Positions 57,599-64,000 of a stretch of DNA of 64,000 nucleotides are shown one piece after another. Both the position numbers and the translations under genes were made by a program. Source of the DNA: Clostridium neonatale (GTDB lineage Bacteria; Bacillota; Clostridia; Clostridiales; Clostridiaceae); NCBI RefSeq assembly GCF_001458595.1, contig NZ_LN890327.1:423768-487767 (forward strand). The letters are read 5' to 3'. The notes under the pieces were generated by a model that saw nothing but the letters and a program-made list of their open reading frames with translations, searched no databases and was not told the DNA's origin. Numbering within the stretch: position 1 is the stretch's first letter; each line of letters opens with the position of its first letter.

Positions 57599-58304
57599 AC
57601 CACATATTTTAGTAGTAGAAGATGATAAAGCTATTAGAAATTTAATTATAACTACATTAGAGACTCAAAATTATAGATATCATATTGCAGAGAATGGTGA
57701 ATCAGCTATTATGGAAGCTGTAACATCAAAACCTGATATAATAATTCTAGACTTAGGACTTCCAGATATTGAGGGTATAGATATTATAAGAAAGATAAGA
57801 ACGTGGTCTAATGTACCAATTATAGTAGTTAGTGCTAGAAGTGAAGATAAAGATAAAATTGAGGCGCTTGATTCTGGCGCTGATGACTATTTAACAAAGC
57901 CATTTAGTGTAGATGAATTATTAGCCAGATTAAGAGTTACATTAAGAAGGATTAATTATAGTAATGATATAAAAGATAAAAATAGCAGTTTATTTATTAA
58001 TGGAGAACTAAAAATAGATTATGCAGCAAGGTGCGTTTTTATGAAAGATAACGAAATTCACCTAACACCTATAGAATATAAATTATTATGTCTATTAGCA
58101 AAAAATGTTGGTAAAGTTCTAACTCATAACTTTATTTTAAAAGAAATATGGGGCAATGTTTTACCTAATGATACACCTTCATTAAGAGTTTTTATGGCAA
58201 CTCTTAGAAAGAAAATCGAAGAAAAGCCATCAGCTCCCAAATATATTCAAACTCATATAGGTGTTGGATATAGAATGATAAGAATTAATGATAATATAGA
58301 ATGA
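57591..58304 (+). CDS. kdpE: KdpE response regulator (OmpR family)
   Basis: A 237-residue regulator. The receiver has acidic VVEDD, phospho-Asp54 (IIILDLGLPD) and Lys in LTKPFSVDELL. The C-terminal winged helix (about 130-232) carries HLTPIEYKLLCLLAKNVGK and IQTHIGVGYRM. It activates kdpFABC under low K+ in known systems. Last gene of the element; a strong terminator follows. Confidence 0.95.
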   Translation: MNKPHILVVEDDKAIRNLIITTLETQNYRYHIAENGESAIMEAVTSKPDIIILDLGLPDIEGIDIIRKIRTWSNVPIIVVSARSEDKDKIEALDSGADDYLTKPFSVDELLARLRVTLRRINYSNDIKDKNSSLFINGELKIDYAARCVFMKDNEIHLTPIEYKLLCLLAKNVGKVLTHNFILKEIWGNVLPNDTPSLRVFMATLRKKIEEKPSAPKYIQTHIGVGYRMIRINDNIE

Positions 58305-58320
58305 AATTACTGTATATATA

Positions 58321-58360
58321 AGGGGTATCGCATAAAAAATCTGCGATACCTCTTTTTTAT
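58321..58360 (+). terminator. Terminator after kdpE
   Basis: AGGGGTATCGCA pairs with TGCGATACCTCT, followed by TTTTTT. It insulates the element from the 3' half of prkA. The 70 bp up to the junction contain GTATCTT (58397-58403), an inverted partner of AAGATAC in the core. Confidence 0.9.
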
Positions 58361-58413
58361 GCATTATAAATTCAAATTAAACTTTGTAGGTGTATAGTAT
58401 CTTCAGGCTTGTC

Positions 58414-58453
58414 CCTAAACAGTAAATTAAGATACTTCAATATTAACAGGATC
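58414..58453. other. attR-type junction of the prkA-intervening element
   Basis: Element arm CCTAAACAGTAAATTA (58414-58429), core AGATACTTCA (58430-58439), then prkA ATATTAAC and AGGATC (58440-58453). The element arm here is an inverted near-copy of the arm at the left junction. Confidence 0.88.
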
Positions 58454-59696
58454 TATAGATATATCAAAAATGGATTTATATTCAGAAGATGACCCAAGAA
58501 TATTCTCATTAAATGGTGCATTTAACGTTGGTAATAGAGGTTTAGTTGAATTTATTGAAGTATTCAAAAATGATGTTGAGTATCTTCATACAATAATTAC
58601 AGCAACACAAGAAAAATCTGTTCCATCACCTGGAAAAGGATCAATGATTTATTTTGATGGTGTTATCGTAGCTCATTCAAATGAAGCTGAATGGAATAAG
58701 TTTAAATCAGATCATACTAATGAAGCTATTTTAGATAGAATAGTAAAAGTTGAAGTTCCTTACTGTTTAGAGCTTGATGAAGAAGTGAAAATATATGAAA
58801 AAATATTAAAGAAGAGTACTTTTAAAGCACATATAGCACCACATACAATTGAAATTGCTGCTATGTTTGCAATACTTTCAAGGCTTATACCTTCATCCAA
58901 GGTAGATACTATGACAAAGCTTAAGATTTATAATGGTGAAGAAATAGTTGAAAAAGGAACTACAAAGAAGATTGATATAGGTGAACTTAGAGAAGAAGCA
59001 GGGCAATATGAAGGAATGAAAGGAATAAGTACAAGATTTATAATAAAAGCTATTGATAATGCACTCTCAGAATCTGAATATGACTGCATAAATCCTCTTA
59101 GTATAATGGAAAGCATGATCAAGTCTGTTAAAGAAATGGACATTGGTGCTGATGATAAGAAGAAATATCTTGCATTTATTCAAGATAGTATTAGAAAAGA
59201 ATATAATAAAGTTCTTGAAAAAGAAATTACTAAGGCATTTATACATTCATTTAGAGAACAGGCAGAAAGTCTATTTAATAACTATATAGATAATGCTGAA
59301 GCATATGTAAACAAAACAAAAATTAAAGATGATTCTACAGGAGAAGAATTAAATCCAGATGAAGATTTCATGAGAAGCATAGAAGAACAAATAGGTGTAT
59401 ATGCAGCATCAAGCAAAGGATTTAGATCTGATGTAACTTCTTATATGTTTTATATTGTTAGAAATGGCGGAAAGCTTGATTATACATCTTATGAGCCATT
59501 AAAAGAAGCTATAGAAAAGAAATTAACAGCTTCAGTTAAGGATTTATCAAGAATAATAACAAAATCAAAAGTTAGAGATAAAGAACAAGCGGAAAAATAT
59601 GATTCTATGGTTGAAGAGATGAAAAGAAATGGATATTGCCTTCACTGCTGCGATGTAATATTAAAATATGCAGCTAATAACTTATGGAGGGATTAA
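58440..59696 (+). CDS. prkA: prkA 3' part (serine protein kinase, interrupted)
   Basis: Codons 223-640 of PrkA, beginning ILTGSIDISK and continuing as MDLYSEDDPRIFSLNGAF, with the AAA remainder (GLVEFIEVFKNDVEYLHTII) and the PrkA C-terminal kinase-like domain, including YCLHCCDVILKYAANNL. An ATG at 58470 exists but has no ribosome site. The frame is blocked upstream by a TAA inside the element (58428-58430), so this part is not an independent gene. No frameshift or internal stop is present, which argues that the sequence is under selection as part of a full protein. Confidence 0.95.
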   Translation: MLTGSIDISKMDLYSEDDPRIFSLNGAFNVGNRGLVEFIEVFKNDVEYLHTIITATQEKSVPSPGKGSMIYFDGVIVAHSNEAEWNKFKSDHTNEAILDRIVKVEVPYCLELDEEVKIYEKILKKSTFKAHIAPHTIEIAAMFAILSRLIPSSKVDTMTKLKIYNGEEIVEKGTTKKIDIGELREEAGQYEGMKGISTRFIIKAIDNALSESEYDCINPLSIMESMIKSVKEMDIGADDKKKYLAFIQDSIRKEYNKVLEKEITKAFIHSFREQAESLFNNYIDNAEAYVNKTKIKDDSTGEELNPDEDFMRSIEEQIGVYAASSKGFRSDVTSYMFYIVRNGGKLDYTSYEPLKEAIEKKLTASVKDLSRIITKSKVRDKEQAEKYDSMVEEMKRNGYCLHCCDVILKYAANNLWRD

Positions 59697-59704
59697 AGTA
59701 GTAT

Positions 59705-60880
59705 ATGGCTATTTTTAGGGATTATACTAACAATCCAATTGATCATGACAGATCCATAGAAGATAGAAGAAGGCATAGGCAGCTTGTAGAAAAATCAATA
59801 AAAGAAAATCTAGGTGATATATTATCAGAAGAAAGTATAGTTGGAGAGAGTAAGAATAAAAAATTTAAAATACCTATAAAGGGGATAAAAGAATATCAGT
59901 TTGTTTATGGAAAAAATTCTAAAGGGGTAGCTACTGGAGTTGGAAATGAAAAACGTGGACAAAAGATAGGAAGTGGTGAAAATGCTCCAGGTCAAGGAAA
60001 CAAAGGAGCGGGAAATTCTGAGGGAGATGATGTATATGAAACTGAAATAACCTTGGAAGAGCTACTTGACTATATTGCTGAAGATTTGAACTTACCTAAT
60101 TTAGATGAAAAGAAGTATTCAGAAATAATAAATGAAACTAGTGGTAAGAAAAAAGGTTATCAAACACATGGAATAAGACCACGTTTGGCTAAGAAAAAAA
60201 CAGTAGCAACCAAGATTGCTAGAAAGCAATGTAAAAAGAGAGCTTTAAGTGAATTAGGCAATGAAGAAGAGCTTGAAAGATTTCCATTTATTGATGATGA
60301 TTTAAGATATTACAGGGTAAAAGTAAAGCCTAAAAAGGTTAGTAATGCTGTTATGATTTTCATAATGGATGCATCAGGTTCTATGGATGTTACAAAGAAA
60401 TATTTGGCACGTTCTTACTTTTTCGTATTGGCTACTTTTTTAAAAAGAAAATATAACAACATTGCTTTTGAATTTATATACCATACAACAGTGGCTAAAA
60501 GAGTAGATGAATATGAATTTTTTCATAGATCTGAATCAGGAGGAACTTATATATCAAGTGGAATTAATGAAGCATTAGCATTAATAGAAGAAAAATATCC
60601 AATTGCTGCATGGAATATTTATCCTATATATGCTAGTGATGGCGATAATTGGTCTGAAGACAATGAGAGAGCTGTTAAAGCTGTTAAGAAAATTTGTGAA
60701 ATAAGTAATATGTTTGGGTATGCAGAACTTTTACCGTCAACATATACAACAACCATGTATCATAAATTCAAGAAAGAAATAACAAATGAAAAATTTGTTC
60801 CTGTAATAATAAAGGAAAAGAAAGATTTATGGGAAGCACTAAAAGTTATGCTTAGGAAGGAGCTAAAGGAGGAAGGTTAG
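59705..60880 (+). CDS. yhbH: Sporulation protein YhbH (DUF444)
   Basis: A 391-residue protein of the DUF444 family found with prkA and spoVR in spore formers. It has the conserved N-terminus [20 protein letters not shown] and a C-terminal von Willebrand A-like domain with a MIDAS-like motif [10 protein letters not shown] and a later SGGTYISSG. The exact role is unknown, but mutants in Bacillus affect spore traits. It starts 8 bases after the prkA stop and is co-transcribed with it. GGAGGG is 14 bases from the ATG, a long spacing. Confidence 0.93.
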   Translation: MAIFRDYTNNPIDHDRSIEDRRRHRQLVEKSIKENLGDILSEESIVGESKNKKFKIPIKGIKEYQFVYGKNSKGVATGVGNEKRGQKIGSGENAPGQGNKGAGNSEGDDVYETEITLEELLDYIAEDLNLPNLDEKKYSEIINETSGKKKGYQTHGIRPRLAKKKTVATKIARKQCKKRALSELGNEEELERFPFIDDDLRYYRVKVKPKKVSNAVMIFIMDASGSMDVTKKYLARSYFFVLATFLKRKYNNIAFEFIYHTTVAKRVDEYEFFHRSESGGTYISSGINEALALIEEKYPIAAWNIYPIYASDGDNWSEDNERAVKAVKKICEISNMFGYAELLPSTYTTTMYHKFKKEITNEKFVPVIIKEKKDLWEALKVMLRKELKEEG

Positions 60881-60881
60881 T

Positions 60882-62252
60882 TTGGATTATACAGTAGAGG
60901 ATTTAAAAATATGGAATGAAAAGATAGAAAAAAAGGTTGAAGAATATGGATTAGATTTTTATCCACAGGAATTTGAAATGATAGGATTTAATGATATGAT
61001 TGGATATGAGTCTTATGTGGGTATGCCATCAAGATATCCCCACTGGAGCTTTGGAAAATCATATGAGAAAAATAAAATGTTATATTCTTTAAATCTTACA
61101 GGGCTTCCTTACGAAATGGTTATTAACTCTGATCCTTGTTTAGCATATTTGATGAAAGACAATACAGTGTTGCTTCAAATATTAACAATGGCTCATGTAT
61201 ATGGTCATAATGATTTTTTTAAGAATAATAGATTATTTAAACAAGGAACTAAAGCTAAATATACTTTAGAAATGTTCAATTTGAATTCAAAGATTATAAG
61301 AGAATATATAGATGATCCAAGTATTGGATATGAAAAAGTTGAAAGAATATTAGATGCAGCTCATGCTATAAAATATCAAGTTGGAAGAACAATTGGAGTT
61401 AAAGAGTTATCAGATAATGAAATAAAAGAAAGCATAATAAAGGATTATGAGAGTAAAAAAGAAAATCGAAGTTTTTTAGATTCTTATGAAGAAATTAAAT
61501 TGCCTAATTTAGATAAAATACCATTAGAGCCAGTAGATGATATTATGGGATTTATAATAGAGTATGGTTCTCTTAAGGAATGGGAAAAAACAATTTTAAG
61601 TATTGTAAAAAGAGAAGCTGAATATTTTCTTCCTCAAATAGAGACTAAGATAATGAATGAAGGATGGGCAAGTTATACTCATTATAATATATTAAAGCAG
61701 CTAGATTTACCACAAGAGCTATATTTAGAGTTTATTAAGAGGCACAATGATGTAATAGCACCAGCTATAGGTGGCTTAAATCCATACTATATAGGATTTA
61801 AAATGTTTGAAGATATAGAAAAAAAATATGGAAAAGAAAAAATTTTTGAAGTTAGAGCTATCGAAAGAGATTCTTCATTTTTACGTAGATATTTAACACA
61901 AGAATTGTGTGAAGAGTTAAATCTTTTTGAGTACAATCAAAGAACATTCGATACAATTATTGAAGAAATATCAGATGAAGATGGCTGGAAAACTATACGT
62001 GATACATTAAGTTATACATGTGGTATGGGAGGAATACCATATGTAAGAATCATTGATCTTAATAAAAATGATAGAACTCTGACTTTAGAAAATGTATATG
62101 ATGGTCGAACTTTGGATTTATCATATGCAAAAGCAACCTTACAATATATACAAGAGCTTTGGGGATATGATGTTAAATTAATTACTAAAGGAAGTGATAA
62201 GCAAAGCGTAGTTATGTTATGTAATTCAGAAAAACAAATAAATATATTATAA
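60882..62252 (+). CDS. spoVR: Stage V sporulation protein R family
   Basis: A 456-residue SpoVR protein, involved in cortex formation in Bacillus. Typical blocks are the PSRYPHWSFGKSYE N-terminal motif, LAYLMKDNT, MAHVYGHNDFFKNN and NEGWASYTHYN with metal-binding-like His/Glu residues. It starts with TTG at 60882, 2 bases after yhbH, with an AAAGGAGGAAGG site just upstream. Third gene of the prkA operon. Confidence 0.93.
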   Translation: MDYTVEDLKIWNEKIEKKVEEYGLDFYPQEFEMIGFNDMIGYESYVGMPSRYPHWSFGKSYEKNKMLYSLNLTGLPYEMVINSDPCLAYLMKDNTVLLQILTMAHVYGHNDFFKNNRLFKQGTKAKYTLEMFNLNSKIIREYIDDPSIGYEKVERILDAAHAIKYQVGRTIGVKELSDNEIKESIIKDYESKKENRSFLDSYEEIKLPNLDKIPLEPVDDIMGFIIEYGSLKEWEKTILSIVKREAEYFLPQIETKIMNEGWASYTHYNILKQLDLPQELYLEFIKRHNDVIAPAIGGLNPYYIGFKMFEDIEKKYGKEKIFEVRAIERDSSFLRRYLTQELCEELNLFEYNQRTFDTIIEEISDEDGWKTIRDTLSYTCGMGGIPYVRIIDLNKNDRTLTLENVYDGRTLDLSYAKATLQYIQELWGYDVKLITKGSDKQSVVMLCNSEKQINIL

Positions 62253-62274
62253 GGCATATATAATTATCAAATAT

Positions 62275-62362
62275 CAATGCTCAATAATCAGTTAAGGAAA
62301 ATTTTAAATATATTTTAAGAAATTCTAAAAGAATTTCAACTTAAATTGATAATTGGGCATTG
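62275..62362. repeat. Long AT-rich inverted repeat after spoVR
   Basis: CAATGCTCAATAATCA (62275-62290) pairs with TGATAATTGGGCATTG (near 62347-62362). The CATTG/CAATG-rich sequence recalls the ends of the MITE-like element at 6.2 kb. It may be a solo terminal repeat or act as a terminator. The remaining bases up to 62591 hold only AT-rich spacer and the GntR ribosome site. Confidence 0.5.
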
Positions 62363-62591
62363 AAAAATGATAATTTAATATTGAATAATTAAGCATAAAA
62401 ATCATATAAACATATAATTGACAGTTTATGTTGATAGACGTATTCTAAGCATAGAGAGAAATAATAATATGCATTAAATAAAAATGATTATATAATTTTA
62501 TGTGAATATAGATTTTATTTATTCATATAAAATTAGGATGTATTTGAATAGAATATGTATACAGTATTCATAAATGGGAGGTAAGTCAACT

Positions 62592-63251
62592 GTGGAAAAA
62601 CTTGGCTCAATAAAAAAAAGTAAATCATTAGCTGATAAAGCATATGATACAATAAAAGAAGCAATAATTTATAATAAATTAAAGCCAGGAGAAATATTAG
62701 CAGAAGAAAAGCTGGCAGAAGAATTAAATATTAGCAGAACACAAATAAGATCTGCATTATCTAAACTTGTGTTTGAAGAAATTGCATTTATAAACAAAAA
62801 TAAAAATGTAATAGTGTCTGATATTACTCAAAAAGATATTGATGATATATTTTTTATACGTGAATCCCTAGAGCCATTGGCAGTGTCTTTGCTAAAAGAT
62901 AAAATAACAAAAAGTCAGATAGAAGATTTAAAAAATAAGTATATAGAACAATTACATACCATAGAACAATTTGATGGATATAGCTTTATAGAATTAGATT
63001 ATGATTTTCATAATACTATTTCAGAATATACAGGAAATTCATTTTTGAATGAAACAATAAAAAAGGCAACTCTAGTAACAAAACGTTTTTTAATATTGTC
63101 TGGTACTGTACCACAATATAGTATTATAGCTAATAAGGAACATAAAGAAATAATTGATTATATAGAACGAGGACAATTTGAAGAAGCAAGTGAATCAATG
63201 CTTAGACATTTGAAGAATGTAAAAGAAAAAATATTAAGAAAAAATGCATAA
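62592..63251 (+). CDS. GntR family regulator with FCD (FadR-type) domain
   Basis: A 219-residue regulator. The N-terminal winged helix (about 12-75) has LKPGEILAEEKLAEELNISR and TQIRSALSKL; the all-helical FCD ligand domain (about 85-215) has the metal-binding-type DYDFHNTI and SIIANKEHKEI histidines. The start is GTG at 62592, since GGGAGGT lies directly upstream; the ATG at 62574 is part of that site. These regulators respond to organic acids or sugars' breakdown products. No target gene is adjacent. Confidence 0.88.
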   Translation: MEKLGSIKKSKSLADKAYDTIKEAIIYNKLKPGEILAEEKLAEELNISRTQIRSALSKLVFEEIAFINKNKNVIVSDITQKDIDDIFFIRESLEPLAVSLLKDKITKSQIEDLKNKYIEQLHTIEQFDGYSFIELDYDFHNTISEYTGNSFLNETIKKATLVTKRFLILSGTVPQYSIIANKEHKEIIDYIERGQFEEASESMLRHLKNVKEKILRKNA

Positions 63252-63334
63252 ATGTCTGATAATCTAAATTATTAGTGTCTTATCAATAAAATACTGAAAG
63301 TAAAATAATTAATGATTAATATACAATTAAAGGC

Positions 63335-63377
63335 AATAAAGTCAAAGATTTTAAATTTTTGACTTTATTATTTTTTT
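63335..63377 (+). terminator. Terminator after the GntR gene
   Basis: AATAAAGTCAAA pairs with TTTGACTTTATT, followed by ATTTTTTTAT. From 63378 to 63660 I see no gene, only short broken frames. Confidence 0.85.
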
Positions 63378-63660
63378 ATATCAATGTGTTGTATACAGAA
63401 TATAAAAGATATAGAACCAAGGAGTAAGTATATATAATATGAAGGGGGTAAGGCTAAAAAGAATAATTGAATGGCTGTAATCATCTTTTTAAAATCGTCT
63501 ATTAGATAACGTAGATAAAAAAGAAATTCAATTGGAAATAGCAAGAAAGGTATCTTAATAATTAAAAAGAGCTTATATGTTATAATTTATAATTAAAAAA
63601 ATATTAGGAAAATGAAGAAAAAACTATTGTATAAATATTTAGAATAAGGTAAAATACCCA

Positions 63661-63788
63661 GAATTTAAGAATTTAAGAATTTAAGAATTTAAGAATTTAA
63701 GAATTTAAGAATTTAAGAATTTAAGAATTTAAGAATTTAAGAATTTAAGAATTTAAGAATTTAAGAATTTAAGAATTTAAGAATTTAA
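63661..63788 (+). repeat. Perfect tandem repeat, 16 copies of an 8-bp unit
   Basis: GAATTTAA repeated 16 times without error (128 bp). It is intergenic. It ends in GAATATGC, which starts the flanking direct repeat described next to repeat B copy 3. Confidence 0.95.
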
Positions 63789-63927
63789 GAATATGCTTAT
63801 TTTATGCGGGATTATAAAGGAGTTTTTAAGGAAACACCTGCTCATATACATTCGTAGGTGTAAGCGATTCGCACCAAATACAAGATTTGGGTTCTCTGCT
63901 TAAGAATATGCTTATTTTATGTGGATT
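63786..63927 (+). repeat. Direct repeats of about 28 bp flanking repeat B copy 3
   Basis: TTAAGAATATGCTTATTTTA begins at 63786 and again at 63900. Both continue TG(C/T)GG and GATTA with few differences. The unit between them is repeat family B copy 3. Confidence 0.7.
63827..63906 (+). repeat. Dispersed structured repeat family B, copy 3 (diverged)
   Basis: AAGGAAACACCTGCTCATAT leads into CATTCGTAGGTGTAAGC and CCAAAT...ATTTGG...GCTTA. It keeps the order of elements of copies 1 and 2. The first stem is CACCT/AGGTG here versus ACTC/GAGT there, so pairing is kept with different bases. Confidence 0.6.
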
Positions 63928-64000
63928 AGAGTGTGCAAATAAATTTTTATCTCAAATTAATATATTATTTTGAGATGACCCCAAAAAGATGAGTCTATAT

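Larger units (their letters stand above)
45792..58429. mobile_element. prkA-intervening element (12,638 bp), skin-like
   Basis: DNA between the two copies of AAGATACTTCA that splits prkA. Removing it rejoins codons ..NNQDTS and ILTGSID.. in frame with no loss. It carries, in the same direction as prkA, a small ORF, a large serine recombinase, a dCache chemoreceptor, kdpFABC and kdpDE, and ends with the kdpE terminator about 70 bp from the right junction. No phage structural genes are present. Its architecture matches known sporulation intervening sequences (skin in sigK; elements in spsM and spoVFB), where a serine recombinase excises the element in the mother cell. Excision here is inferred, not shown. 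Confidence 0.9.

Noticed and set aside
58470..59696. Independent gene starting at ATG 58470
   Set aside because: No ribosome binding site, and the protein begins in the middle of the PrkA AAA domain; the frame joins to the 5' part across the element.
63439..63560. Small Spo0E-like or other regulator gene
   Set aside because: Only broken short frames (for example MKGVRLKRIIEWL) with stops; similarity to a family could not be supported.
63661..63788. CRISPR array
   Set aside because: The repeats are 8 bp and contiguous with no spacers.

Overview
The window is strongly AT-rich DNA with strong AGGAGG-type ribosome binding sites, many hairpin-plus-T-run terminators and a sporulation operon (prkA, yhbH, spoVR). 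This points to a saccharolytic Clostridium (sensu stricto, C. beijerinckii/butyricum-like). The species is inferred from gene content only.

Layout. 0-10 kb: an O2-type H-NOX chemoreceptor, the agmatine-to-putrescine pair aguA-aguB, a purine permease, an IclR regulator, and a FIST-protein/aldehyde dehydrogenase operon. 10-42 kb: a carbohydrate block that reads as a complete beta-mannan utilization locus. It has a secreted multidomain GH26 mannanase with cell-wall repeats, two SGNH esterases, a sugar ABC transporter with its own ATPase, and cytoplasmic GH36, GH113, GH130 and GH1 enzymes. ManA and two ROK kinases would feed mannose and glucose into glycolysis. Control would come from a YesM/YesN-like two-component system next to a membrane-anchored solute-binding protein. 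A cellobiose-type PTS EIIB/EIIC pair, a DUF368 protein and a chemoreceptor lie in the same block. 41.7-45 kb: two small membrane proteins, a MATE transporter and a cyclophilin lipoprotein.

45.1-62.3 kb holds the most striking feature. The prkA gene (sporulation serine kinase) is split into a 222-codon 5' part at 45136 and a 418-codon 3' part ending at 59696, separated by a 12.64-kb element. The two ends share the 11-bp sequence AAGATACTTCA. Joining them at that sequence restores an uninterrupted 640-codon prkA in frame. Just inside the left end is a large serine recombinase preceded by a small ORF that could be its directionality factor. The joined element ends form a 42-bp site with 16-bp inverted arms around a central AC dinucleotide, and the restored prkA site also has dyad symmetry. 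This is the architecture of a skin-like intervening element excised during sporulation. Its cargo is a chemoreceptor and a full kdpFABC-kdpDE potassium-uptake system. yhbH and spoVR follow the 3' half.

The intergenic regions carry several dispersed structured repeats: two 221-223 bp palindromic elements at 17.7-18.4 kb, a MITE-like element at 6.2-6.5 kb, and two short hairpin repeat families. A perfect 16 x 8-bp tandem repeat lies near the right edge. No tRNA, rRNA, CRISPR array or recognised riboswitch was found.
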